DNA from: Paenibacillus sp. FSL K6-3182
GTDB lineage: Bacteria > Bacillota > Bacilli > Paenibacillales > Paenibacillaceae
Assembly (NCBI RefSeq): GCF_037976325.1
Contig: NZ_CP150265.1
Span: 4,893,501-4,957,500 of the forward strand
DNA length: 64,000 nt
Direction of reading: 5' to 3'
Shown here: one piece after another, positions 24,363-32,613 of the stretch
Numbering within the stretch: the first letter of the stretch is position 1
How the letters are laid out: each line of letters opens with the position of its first letter
The notes under the pieces: generated by a model
Told to the model about the DNA's origin: nothing
The model's database searches: none
Seen by the model: the letters and a program-made list of their open reading frames with translations, nothing else
Position numbers and translations under genes: made by a program

Positions 24363-24815
24363 TTACTCATACGCTTTAATAATTTTTCTAAGTAAAACAT
24401 GTAGATGTGCCGCTTCTTCCTTGGTTAGCAAATGGTCCGATTTCTCTTTCGCTTGTGCAACAGCATTTGAAGCTTTCAAGGACATTTCTACCCCTTGCTC
24501 GGTTAAATAAATTCTTTTCATTCTTGCATCCGAGTCATGCGCACGCCTTATTACCCAGCCTCTCTTCACCATCCCGTTGATTAAGCTGGTTACACTCGAT
24601 TTGTCTATAAATAGCAGCTTCTCCAAGTCGGCATTCATCACGCCTGGTTTCATGGTGAGCAAATGAAGAGACTGTGATTGCTGAGGAGTGAGGCCGAGCG
24701 GTCGAAGCGAAGTTTCAATCTCACGCCGAATATTCGTAAATGCCAGCTTTATAAGCAATGTACTGCTGTCCTCTTGCTCCCAAGGAAAACGAGTAATGTG
24801 ATTGTCTTCTCCCAT
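24363..24815 (-). CDS. MarR family transcriptional repressor of adjacent exporter
   Basis: A 150-residue MarR protein: LGLTPQQSQSLHLLTMKPGVMNADLEKLLFIDKSSVTSLINGMVKRGWVIRRAHDSDARMKRIYLTEQG carries the recognition helix and wing. Both this gene and the exporter behind it have the same 18-bp palindrome in front of them, strong evidence that this protein represses both. A GGTGATC sequence close to the ATG serves as a weak ribosome site. Its inducing ligand is unknown. Confidence 0.88.
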   Translation of the reverse strand: MGEDNHITRFPWEQEDSSTLLIKLAFTNIRREIETSLRPLGLTPQQSQSLHLLTMKPGVMNADLEKLLFIDKSSVTSLINGMVKRGWVIRRAHDSDARMKRIYLTEQGVEMSLKASNAVAQAKEKSDHLLTKEEAAHLHVLLRKIIKAYE

Positions 24816-24833
24816 TCAGATCACCGCCTAAAC

Positions 24834-24851
24834 TAGTTTGAATTCAAACTA
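24834..24851. promoter_or_regulatory. MarR operator copy 2 (18-bp palindrome) before MarR gene
   Basis: An exact second copy of TAGTTTGAATTCAAACTA, 19 bases upstream of the MarR start codon, consistent with autoregulation. Confidence 0.85.
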
Positions 24852-25031
24852 ATAATAAGGATGTAAGATTGCTTTGTCAACGTAAAATTACTGGACCGCG
24901 CTCGTTAATCTCCTATATCTAGTCTATAACTTCAATTCTCTTGTTTCATTTCATATAAAAGAGGTTATAAACAATAGAATTAACTGCATATAATCAAATA
25001 GCTTGTTTCACATTACAAGGAGGATTCAATC

Positions 25032-25250
25032 ATGGACTATATTATTAACAAAACATTTAAAAACGTGGATGTATACTTTGACGGCTCTCATTATATTGGC
25101 TGCTCATTTATAGACTGCACGATTCATATAACATCACTGCGTTTTAATTATGATCGCTGCATGTTCTCTGGTTCAAAATTCAAGCTGAGCCCTAAAATGC
25201 TTATGCTGAAAAACGTTTATTCATTATTGCCTTCATCTATAACTGGATAA
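25032..25250 (+). CDS. Small pentapeptide-repeat-like protein (72 aa)
   Basis: The protein shows a short run of a right-handed beta-helix type pattern: YIGCSFIDCTIHI, then DRCMFSGSKF, with Cys/Phe spacing like degenerate pentapeptide repeats. It has no signal peptide. AAGGAGG is 8 bases before the ATG and a terminator follows, so it is probably a true gene. It is too short for a full pentapeptide-repeat solenoid. No function can be given. Confidence 0.6.
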   Translation: MDYIINKTFKNVDVYFDGSHYIGCSFIDCTIHITSLRFNYDRCMFSGSKFKLSPKMLMLKNVYSLLPSSITG

Positions 25251-25272
25251 ACGATTGTACAAGCCTAAACCT

Positions 25273-25340
25273 AATGTCCAGCTTCAGGGAAGCTAAAGTT
25301 TAAAAACTTTAATGCCTCTGAGCGCTGGGCATTTTCTTTT
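25273..25340 (+). terminator. Terminator after the small pentapeptide-like gene
   Basis: AATGTCCAGC (25273-25282) pairs with GCTGGGCATT (25324-25333) with one G-T pair, enclosing a smaller AAAGTTT/AAACTTT hairpin, then a T-rich tract. Confidence 0.65.
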
Positions 25341-25488
25341 CCCCTAAAAAAGATGTTCCACTTCGTTCACATTTCGGTTTAATTTCCTAATTGAGGAAAC
25401 ATTAATGAGTGAGTAGGCTATACTTTATGTGTCCCACATGGCAAAATAATGAATAGTAAGGGACAAACCATACATAAGGGGAATATTA

Positions 25489-28137
25489 ATGAAATGGATT
25501 CGCGAAATAGCTTACAGGCTGCATCTAATTAAGCTTGTATCCATCCTATACCGTGCAAGAGTGCTGCGTTTTCTACTGCCAGTTGCTATTATCGCCTTTG
25601 TTTACTTCGAAGGAAAAAAACAATTCCGTGAGATCCACTGGGGAAGAATGATCCATGAGTTTCATCACATGCACCCCTTTACGATTTTTCTTCTGCTCAG
25701 CTTCTCCATGCTCGCTGTCTCTGTCATGAGTACGTATGACTTGTTGATTCGCAAGCATTTTCATTTAAAGATTGGGATTTGGGATACGATTCGTTATGGA
25801 TGGATTGCAAACACCTCAAACAATTTGATTGGTTTTGCGGGTCTTACAGGAGCAGGGCTGCGATCAATTTTATATAGAAATCGAGAGGTTCCCATCGGGA
25901 GTATTGCTGCTTCTGTTGCCTTTCTTTCGACGATAACTTTCACTGGGCTATCGCTGCTAGCATGGCTGTGTATTATCGGCATTTTCCCTGTTCAAGCATT
26001 GCTGAATGCTCATCCATGGCTCACCTATGCGATGTGGGCAATCGCACTGTATTTACCGCTATTCGTGCTGCTTCAAAGAACCTCGCTTTTCTCCAAATGG
26101 ATTAATCGGAATCGAGGACAATTGACTTGGCGCATTATGACCGCTTCCGTTGGTTCTTCCTTTTTGGAATGGTTTTTTGCTGGTATGACCTTCTGGCTTA
26201 TTGGAGCAACATTTATTCCTGAACTTACATTTACAAACGCGCTTGGAATTTATACGTTAGCAGCAATAGCCGGCATTATTAGCATGGCGCCTGGCGGTAT
26301 CGGTGGTTTTGATTTAACGGCTATATTAGGCTTACAGCTGCTCGGCTTTCCACCTGATAAATGTGCGGTCATCCTTGTTCTGTTTAGAATTTTGTATTAT
26401 TTTGTGCCATGGTTAATTGGCCTTATGATGGCAGCATTCGAGTTTCCTATGAACCGGAAACGAACAGAGCAGTCTGATAGCGGCATCATGGATCGAGCAT
26501 TAAATATTTGGCAAAGCGTTTGGCGCTGGCCGGGACAATTTGCGTTTATCGGCGAGGTTGGGGCATGGTCACTCGGTAAGCTTGTATTTGCGAGTGGGGT
26601 CATATTGCTGTTGTCCGCAGCGACACCCGCTTTACTTTACAGGATACATTTTACGGAAGAATTGGTTTCGTTTCAGATTATGAGGCTGTCCCATCAATTA
26701 AGCATCATCATCGGCATTATGCTGATCATGCTGTCTCGCGGCATTTCGCTTCGAGTAAAGCGAGCCTATTATTGGACACTTTTCCTGCTTTGTGCCGGTT
26801 CCTTCTTCGCACTTGCCAAAGCGTTTGATTACGAGGAAGCTATATTTCTACTCATTGTCGCGTTGCTGTTATGGATTTCAAGACATCGATTTTATCGTTT
26901 GGCTATACCCGTAGGGATTTATAATGTGCTAGGCTGGGGGCTTATTACACTCTTAATCACCTATGGTTATTACCTCATCGCATCCCATTCGTATCCGGCA
27001 TTTCTCAAACATCTGCCAAGAAAGGCTCACACCACATGGCTGATAGATCCAAGCCAGCATACGATAGCTGCGATATTTGGTCTCTTGGTTGCTTGGCTCT
27101 TCCTATCCTTGCTTTATATGTTTCGTCCTAAGCCGCTCGCCGTTGGAGAAACAGCCGAGGATGAGCAGTTGAAATTAAAAGCTTTTCTTGAAAAGGAACA
27201 AGGAAATTTATTGACGCATATGCTCTTTACCGGTGACAAGAGCTTCTTCTGGGCGATGAAGGATCAAGTGTTAATACCCTATGCGAAAATTCGAAATAAA
27301 CTTGTTGTGCTCGGTGATCCTTTAGGTCCCAAAAGCATGATTAGCGAAGCGATTCAACAGTTTCAGCAATTCGCTGATCAGTTTGCGGTAGAGGTCGTAT
27401 TTTATCAAACGGCACCTGACTATTTACCGTTCTATCACGAAAACGGCTATCGCTTTTTTAAACTGGGTGAGGAAGCATTGGTTCATCTGGACAATTTCAC
27501 GCTTGTCGGAAAACAAAATGCCAGTCTTCGGGCGGTTAAAAACCGCTTTGAACGTGAAAATTTTCAATTTGAAATCGTACATCCGCCTCATGATAAGCAG
27601 TTGTTAAAGAAGCTGTCGTACATCTCTGACCAATGGCTCGATGGAAAACATGAGAAGGGTTATTCTCTCGGATGGTTTGACGAAGATTATTTGCAGCTCG
27701 CGCCCATTGCGCTATTAAAAAATTCAGATGATCAAATTATTGCTTTCGCTTCTTTGACGCCTGCCTATGATGGTACGACCTTATCTGTAGATTTAATGCG
27801 CTATTTAAAATCCACCCCAAATGGAACGATGGATCAATTGTTCATTTGCCTTATGGAGTGGGCAAAAACAGAAGGATATGCGCAATTTAATTTGGGGATG
27901 GCTCCACTTTCGAGTGTAGGCCAGAGCCAAAACGCAATAAAAGAAGAGAAGCTGGCACGCATTCTGTTCGAGTATGGCGGAAGCTGGTATGGCTTTGTTG
28001 GCCTCCGGCGATACAAAGACAAGTTCTCACCACATTGGGAGCCACGCTATTTGGCGTATCCTTCGACAGTATCATTACCGCTATTGCTAGTCGAGCTGGT
28101 ACGGTTAATCTCACGGCACCCGAATAAAAACAAATAA
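25489..28137 (+). CDS. mprF: Phosphatidylglycerol lysyltransferase/flippase MprF
   Basis: The 882-residue protein has the two-part MprF build. The N-terminal 540 or so residues hold some 14 membrane helices, including the flippase domain with APGGIGGFDLTAILGLQLLG. The C-terminal 330 residues are the cytoplasmic aminoacyl-transferase (DUF2156) with FTGDKSFFWAMKDQVLIPYAKIRNKLVVLGDPLG and SVDLMRY. It adds lysine (or alanine) from tRNA to phosphatidylglycerol and flips the product outward, lowering the negative surface charge and giving resistance to cationic antimicrobial peptides and daptomycin. Length fits the family. A GGGGAA ribosome site precedes the ATG. It is monocistronic with a strong terminator. 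Which amino acid is used cannot be told. Confidence 0.95.
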   Translation: MKWIREIAYRLHLIKLVSILYRARVLRFLLPVAIIAFVYFEGKKQFREIHWGRMIHEFHHMHPFTIFLLLSFSMLAVSVMSTYDLLIRKHFHLKIGIWDTIRYGWIANTSNNLIGFAGLTGAGLRSILYRNREVPIGSIAASVAFLSTITFTGLSLLAWLCIIGIFPVQALLNAHPWLTYAMWAIALYLPLFVLLQRTSLFSKWINRNRGQLTWRIMTASVGSSFLEWFFAGMTFWLIGATFIPELTFTNALGIYTLAAIAGIISMAPGGIGGFDLTAILGLQLLGFPPDKCAVILVLFRILYYFVPWLIGLMMAAFEFPMNRKRTEQSDSGIMDRALNIWQSVWRWPGQFAFIGEVGAWSLGKLVFASGVILLLSAATPALLYRIHFTEELVSFQIMRLSHQLSIIIGIMLIMLSRGISLRVKRAYYWTLFLLCAGSFFALAKAFDYEEAIFLLIVALLLWISRHRFYRLAIPVGIYNVLGWGLITLLITYGYYLIASHSYPAFLKHLPRKAHTTWLIDPSQHTIAAIFGLLVAWLFLSLLYMFRPKPLAVGETAEDEQLKLKAFLEKEQGNLLTHMLFTGDKSFFWAMKDQVLIPYAKIRNKLVVLGDPLGPKSMISEAIQQFQQFADQFAVEVVFYQTAPDYLPFYHENGYRFFKLGEEALVHLDNFTLVGKQNASLRAVKNRFERENFQFEIVHPPHDKQLLKKLSYISDQWLDGKHEKGYSLGWFDEDYLQLAPIALLKNSDDQIIAFASLTPAYDGTTLSVDLMRYLKSTPNGTMDQLFICLMEWAKTEGYAQFNLGMAPLSSVGQSQNAIKEEKLARILFEYGGSWYGFVGLRRYKDKFSPHWEPRYLAYPSTVSLPLLLVELVRLISRHPNKNK

Positions 28138-28177
28138 AAGCAAAGCCCATGGAATCCCATGGGCTTTGCTTTTATTT
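28136..28177. terminator. Bidirectional terminator between mprF and the squalene-synthase-like gene
   Basis: A 17-bp perfect stem (AAAAGCAAAGCCCATGG with its complement) around loop AATC, with A-run before and T-run after, so it works on both strands. Confidence 0.92.
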
Positions 28178-28189
28178 ATAGAACAAGCT

Positions 28190-28981
28190 CTAATTAATGC
28201 TGCCTACAAGCTTCATAACGGCGTCTCGCGTTAATTTGTTACCGCCAACTGCAATGAGGTTAATGGTTGCATGTGCCAGCGTAAGCGGAATTTTGCAAAA
28301 CTCTAGCGCAGGACCGCCTTTTAAATCAGATATATACGAATCCGCCAACTTCAGGTTGCGGCGCGTGTACTTAATCATTTCTTTCTGTCCCCAGCCTTCA
28401 GGGAAAAAGTCTACGCCACGTTCAAGATCCTCTGTGCGGTTACGCAGAATATTTACGGCTTGTAAGCCTCTTCCAAAAGCAACTGCTTTGATTCGGTCTG
28501 ATTTCGTGCCATCGTGCCAGAACCATATGTCAGACAACATTTCCCCTACCATACCTGCAACACTATAAGTATAATTATCCAGATCCTCTTCCGTTCGGAT
28601 ATCCCAGCCTTCATGAACCCAATCAGCCATCTGCTTGGCCATTGTCGCTGTATGGTTATAAACGACATTCGTAACCGTCGGAGGACATAAAAGCGCCCAT
28701 TCATGAATTCTCATCGTAACTTCCGGCAGTGTTTCTGCATAAGGAGAAAGGAGTTTTTGCGATTCATTAATCACATCATCGGAACTAAACGCATCATGAA
28801 TGCCAAGCAATAATTCTGCTTTCACCTCATCTGCTAGCGTCTCATGATCCTCAATTTCATCAATTGCTCTCATACACAAATAAGCGGATGCAACTGCATC
28901 CTTTAAACCTGACTTCAACCTGCTGATGGGAATATAAAAAGTACGACTTGTTTGCTTTAACATGATCATCGCATCATTCAA
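28190..28981 (-). CDS. Squalene/phytoene synthase family protein with altered second Asp motif
   Basis: A 263-residue all-helical protein of the trans-isoprenyl head-to-head synthase family. The first metal motif is present as CMRAIDEIED (DxxxD). The second region reads GRGLQAVNILRNRTEDLERG where the family has NILRDxxED: the first aspartate of the second motif is asparagine. The last part, VDFFPEGW, replaces the usual YLP. The start is TTG at 28981 with AAGGAG 8 bases upstream. No other carotenoid or hopanoid genes are nearby. It may still make a C30 product, act on another prenyl donor, or have lost condensation activity. Confidence 0.82.
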   Translation of the reverse strand: MNDAMIMLKQTSRTFYIPISRLKSGLKDAVASAYLCMRAIDEIEDHETLADEVKAELLLGIHDAFSSDDVINESQKLLSPYAETLPEVTMRIHEWALLCPPTVTNVVYNHTATMAKQMADWVHEGWDIRTEEDLDNYTYSVAGMVGEMLSDIWFWHDGTKSDRIKAVAFGRGLQAVNILRNRTEDLERGVDFFPEGWGQKEMIKYTRRNLKLADSYISDLKGGPALEFCKIPLTLAHATINLIAVGGNKLTRDAVMKLVGSIN

Positions 28982-29341
28982 AATAAAAACTCCTTCATTA
29001 TGGCAGCTTTACTTTTAACTTGTTTTAATCGTTAATATTATAATACCATACATGGATTTAGATGTGCACCGCAACTGTGATTTCCTGCGTTTATCCTTCT
29101 TGATTTAGGAAGAACCTGTAACCGTAACCTTAATATCGGAGGCTTTTGGCATAATTATTCAGTTAGGATGACACATTTCCCTCTCCTATCATTTAAACGC
29201 AGCCTTACTTCCTGAAACGATACCCTTAATAAAACAAAAACCCGAATGTTAAACTCATCCTATTGAGTGTTTAACTTTCGGGCTGCAAAAAAGCTGAGCT
29301 GTGAAACAGCAGTTATTTATAATAAGTGGCTTCTTTTATTC
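28982..29341. other. Intergenic region between squalene-synthase-like and YdcF-like genes
   Basis: These 360 bases contain the ribosome site and presumable promoter of the leftward synthase-like gene at one end and the terminator of the YdcF-like gene at the other. I find no convincing coding sequence in the middle. Confidence 0.7.
29241..29282 (-). terminator. Terminator downstream of the YdcF-like gene
   Basis: CCCGAA-T-GTTAAACTCA pairs with TGAGTGTTTAAC-T-TTCGGG; TTTTTGTTTT follows on the minus strand. Confidence 0.88.
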
Positions 29342-29938
29342 TTACTTTAAAAATAATATTTTCAGCTGATAACCTGTTAAGAAGAACGTTTCTCTTAAAA
29401 GAAAAGGAAGCTTAGTACCCAAACTCTTGTAGGCTGACGTCTGAGTTGGTGAAGAGTAAGCATCCATCCCTAAGTGTCTAGTCATAAGAAGAGCACGCTT
29501 CATATGCAAAGGATCGCTGACGATGGTAAAGGTATTGATTTGTTGTTGTCGTGCTATCGCATGGGCATTAGCTAAATTTTGTTCCGTGATTTTTGAATGC
29601 TCTTCAAGAACAATAGCCTCACCCGGAACCTTATTCTGCATAACATATCGTTTTGACACTTCCGCTTCAGACAAGGAATCTCCCTTACCTGTGCCTCCAG
29701 TAACGATTATTTTCTTTATGTATCCATTGTTATAGAGCCAAATGGCATGATTCAATCTGTTCTTTAGAACTGTCGACGGTTTATCGTCCCAGACTGCTGC
29801 CCCAAGCACAATTGCGGCATCTGTGTAAATGAGCTCATTAACCTTAGCAAACGAAATAATGCTCCATACTGCATAGAGAATATAAACAAAACATAAAAGC
29901 ACAGCAATTGCTGTGCCTTGTATAAGTCTCCTTCTCAC
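29342..29938 (-). CDS. YdcF/SanA-like DUF218 membrane-anchored protein
   Basis: A 198-residue protein with one N-terminal membrane helix (about residues 8-30) and an extracytoplasmic DUF218 domain: DAAIVLGAAVWDDKPSTVLKNRLNHAIWLYNNG, IIVTGGTGKGDSLSEAEV, EEHSKITEQNLANA and FTIVSDPLHMKRAL are the family's hallmarks. GTG start at 29938 with AGGAGGG 7 bases upstream. Family members influence envelope integrity (SanA) or bind S-adenosylmethionine (YdcF), but the biochemical role is unsettled. Confidence 0.87.
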   Translation of the reverse strand: MRRRLIQGTAIAVLLCFVYILYAVWSIISFAKVNELIYTDAAIVLGAAVWDDKPSTVLKNRLNHAIWLYNNGYIKKIIVTGGTGKGDSLSEAEVSKRYVMQNKVPGEAIVLEEHSKITEQNLANAHAIARQQQINTFTIVSDPLHMKRALLMTRHLGMDAYSSPTQTSAYKSLGTKLPFLLRETFFLTGYQLKILFLK

Positions 29939-29981
29939 TGCTGTACCCTCCTAACATGGCGTATATTTTTATACGTCACAT

Positions 29982-30836
29982 TTATGACCGAATATATTTT
30001 CTCCGAAACTCTCGAGGCGATTTCTCATACTTTTTTTTAAACGCTCGTTCAAAGTTTGGCAATGTATTAAAGCCCGCGGCATAACATACTTCCGTTATCG
30101 GCAATATTGAACTGCTGAGCAATGCAGAGGCGAACTGAAGCCTTTTTCCTTGTAGATGCTCTTGAAATGATGTACCTGTATGCTTTTTGAAGCATTCGCT
30201 AAAATAATTCGCTGATATTCCAGCATATCTCGCTATTTCATCTAATGAAAGCGGCTCTCGAAAATGATGTTGAATATAGATGATCGACTTTCTAATGGAA
30301 GAAGGGATTGCGCTAATGGCTACATAGTCGTCAAGCAAGCGCTGATGCCCGTTATTTCTATAGAGATGGATGAGTATTCTCTCAAAACTTCCCTGCACCA
30401 GCATGCTGCTGCCTAGCTGCCACATCTGTGATTCATTCCAAATCCGAGTAAATTCTATTTCAATTTCACTAGCACTTTCGTCACGAAAGGTATGCAAATG
30501 GAGCGATACCTGTTCAAATAACATTTCTGTCAGCTCTGGGCGGATAAATGATTCATCAAAAATAAGATTAAACAAATGAATCGTTTGTCCTTCATCAGGG
30601 ATGATCTCATGGAAATCTGCCGTTGTCAGCAGAAAAGTCATTCCTTTCTCTAAAGGAAATGGCTCTCCGTTTATAACATGAGTTCCTGTACCAGACACAA
30701 CAAAACCCATTTCAAAAAAATCATGCCAATGGGCAGCAATTTTATTATCGATCACATGTTTGAAAATCTTATAGGGGGATGACAAGGTCAAAAAGTTTTT
30801 ACCAAGCAATCTCTCAGGTGTTAATTCATACTTCAT
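29982..30836 (-). CDS. AraC family transcriptional regulator (cupin plus HTH)
   Basis: A 284-residue AraC regulator: an N-terminal cupin (NKIAAHWHDFFEMGFVVSGTGTHVINGEPFPLEKG) and a C-terminal double HTH (EPLSLDEIARYAGISANYFSECFKKHTG, then FNTLPNFERAFKKKYEKSPREFRRKY). AGGGGG is 8 bases before the ATG. It is the third gene of a PhyH dioxygenase/TIM-barrel/AraC operon (24 bases after the TIM-barrel gene), so it likely controls that operon and perhaps the neighbouring transporter. Confidence 0.88.
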   Translation of the reverse strand: MKYELTPERLLGKNFLTLSSPYKIFKHVIDNKIAAHWHDFFEMGFVVSGTGTHVINGEPFPLEKGMTFLLTTADFHEIIPDEGQTIHLFNLIFDESFIRPELTEMLFEQVSLHLHTFRDESASEIEIEFTRIWNESQMWQLGSSMLVQGSFERILIHLYRNNGHQRLLDDYVAISAIPSSIRKSIIYIQHHFREPLSLDEIARYAGISANYFSECFKKHTGTSFQEHLQGKRLQFASALLSSSILPITEVCYAAGFNTLPNFERAFKKKYEKSPREFRRKYIRS

Positions 30837-30859
30837 GACGATTTCCCCCTATCAGACTT

Positions 30860-31666
30860 TTATTGGTCAAACCATTCGGCATATTTGGCAGCCATATAAT
30901 CGGTCATCCATTGATTTACTTCTATTAAATCAACAATAGGCTTATTGGTAAAGGGCACCGTCGGCATATAATTCGGTGGACCGAACTCTGCTGTAAAAGT
31001 TGTCCAAGCTCTTTCCTCCGCAGCTTGCTTCATAAAAATCCGCTGCCACCAGCCTGTAAATAAAGCAAGCTCCGATGCGTATTCAGGTGCGCCAGGATGT
31101 GGCACTTGAGGTCCCTGCGGAAATCCGACACGGCCATGAACATGTATGCTGCGATCAATAGCAAGAGCGAGCTCATCCGCATGATTATCCAGATGCGACT
31201 CACATACGTTCACCCAATGGCTGAAGTCTGCAGTGATGCGCAAGTCAGGAAAACGCTTCAGCAATCTTGCAGTTGTCCATGGTGTAAACATCGCTCGGCT
31301 GCGATGGGTTTCATGCCCGACCTGAAGGCCACACCTCTGTTCAATTGTAAGTGCTCCTTCAAAAAAACGATCCTGCTCCGCTTCTGACATGCTGTCTCTA
31401 GCGCTTTGCGAGTTAATAAACAGCGGATTAAAATCCGTTGCTCGCATGACTTGTTTCTCGAAGCTAACGAGATGGTCATCATGTGTACTTACCTGCGCGA
31501 TGAAGGCCAGCTTATTTGTTTCCAATGCCGCTTTAAAGGACTTTTCTTCAGAGGCAGGCGGCAGCGGCGCTTCTATTCCAAAGTAACCTGCTTCTGCTGC
31601 ATATGTCAAAAGCTCCTCATAGCTACCCTGCATTCCCCACAACGCTTTTATTCGTCTCAATTCCAA
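30860..31666 (-). CDS. Sugar phosphate isomerase/epimerase-like TIM barrel
   Basis: A 268-residue xylose-isomerase-like TIM barrel. Metal ligands can be placed at Glu in VGHETHRSR, Asp in ITADFSHWV, His in SIHVHGRVG and Glu in FTAEFGPPN. Its THRSRAMFTPW segment and long GPQVPHPGAPEY loop differ from the better-known tagatose epimerases, so the substrate may be unusual. The start is TTG at 31666 after GGGGGG; a TTG two codons on is possible. It lies between the PhyH dioxygenase gene (27 bases) and the AraC gene. Confidence 0.82.
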   Translation of the reverse strand: MELRRIKALWGMQGSYEELLTYAAEAGYFGIEAPLPPASEEKSFKAALETNKLAFIAQVSTHDDHLVSFEKQVMRATDFNPLFINSQSARDSMSEAEQDRFFEGALTIEQRCGLQVGHETHRSRAMFTPWTTARLLKRFPDLRITADFSHWVNVCESHLDNHADELALAIDRSIHVHGRVGFPQGPQVPHPGAPEYASELALFTGWWQRIFMKQAAEERAWTTFTAEFGPPNYMPTVPFTNKPIVDLIEVNQWMTDYMAAKYAEWFDQ

Positions 31667-31693
31667 TACCTGTCCCCCCTTTTGTTAAGCCTA

Positions 31694-32431
31694 TTATACA
31701 TTGACAAAAGGATTGCCGGCTAAATCTTTTCCACGCGCTAGCCAGATTTTATGACCACGGTTCTTTTCAGTATAGACTTGCGCATCCGTTGAGAAATAAC
31801 GCATCGTATAACCACAGCGGCGGAATTCACTTTTGTTAGGAGCTGCACCATGTATGATGCGAGAATCATGGACTGAACACTCGCCTGGCTCAAGCTCGAA
31901 ATAAACAGCTTTTGACTCATCCTTATTGCGAATTTCTGTATCAAAAATGTTGTCATTGCCATCTACCTGCTCGTACTCCGAGAAACCATTGTTATGCGTT
32001 CCCGGAATGACGCGCATACAGCCGTTTTCCTTCGAGCTGCGGTCAATAGCCAGCCATACGGTCACAATGTTATCAAATCGGCTAAGTCGTCCATTCCAAT
32101 ACGCAGAGTCTTCATGCCATGGCGTTTGCTTGCCAATAAGCGGCTCTTTGCAGATGAAATGACTGGACCACAAGCCAATGTTAGGACCAATTAAAGGCTC
32201 TACCAGATCAAGCACTTCATCGCTTAATAGAAACTTAAGTAAACGCTCATCACGGAAATGCGGGGTATCCAGCTCGCTGTTCAGCTTCCGGCCCACAAGC
32301 TCCCATTGCTCCTCAAAAATATAAGTCAGCTCCGTCATCTTATCTGCGCTAAACAACTGTTTCTTATGCAGCGCATAACCATTTTCCTTATAAAATTGTA
32401 CTTCTTGCTCCGTCAATGTAGATATCGACAT
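31694..32431 (-). CDS. Phytanoyl-CoA dioxygenase (PhyH) family Fe(II)/2-oxoglutarate enzyme
   Basis: A 245-residue PhyH-family protein. The metal triad is visible: TPWHEDSAYW (HxD) and, about 100 residues on, DSRIIHGAAPN (distal His), then CGYTMRYFS with an Arg for 2-oxoglutarate. The conserved NGCMRVIPGTHNNG turn is present. ATG at 32431 is 8 bases from GGAGG; the TTG five codons earlier overlaps the ribosome site. Members hydroxylate or oxidise small substrates, not only phytanoyl-CoA. It is first in an operon with a TIM-barrel isomerase and an AraC regulator, and a second PhyH gene lies at 43971-44828. Confidence 0.88.
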   Translation of the reverse strand: MSISTLTEQEVQFYKENGYALHKKQLFSADKMTELTYIFEEQWELVGRKLNSELDTPHFRDERLLKFLLSDEVLDLVEPLIGPNIGLWSSHFICKEPLIGKQTPWHEDSAYWNGRLSRFDNIVTVWLAIDRSSKENGCMRVIPGTHNNGFSEYEQVDGNDNIFDTEIRNKDESKAVYFELEPGECSVHDSRIIHGAAPNKSEFRRCGYTMRYFSTDAQVYTEKNRGHKIWLARGKDLAGNPFVNV

Positions 32432-32575
32432 CAATATCGCCTCCAATAAAAGTGGTGTATTGCTATGAAATGATCATAACGGAGCAGGAGCAAACTTACT
32501 TCTTATCCCATCGGCAAAAGTATGCATATCTTCTGATCCAACTGCTCGCTTATCCAGAAAATAAATTTAATATGC

Positions 32576-32604
32576 AAAAAGCCGCTTCCTAATGGACGCG
32601 GCTT
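32576..32604 (-). terminator. Terminator of the YesM/YesN/transporter operon
   Basis: AAGCCGC (32579-32585) pairs with GCGGCTT (32598-32604), followed by a T-run on the minus strand, 10 bases after the sensor kinase gene. Confidence 0.8.
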
Positions 32605-32613
32605 ATTCGTTGT

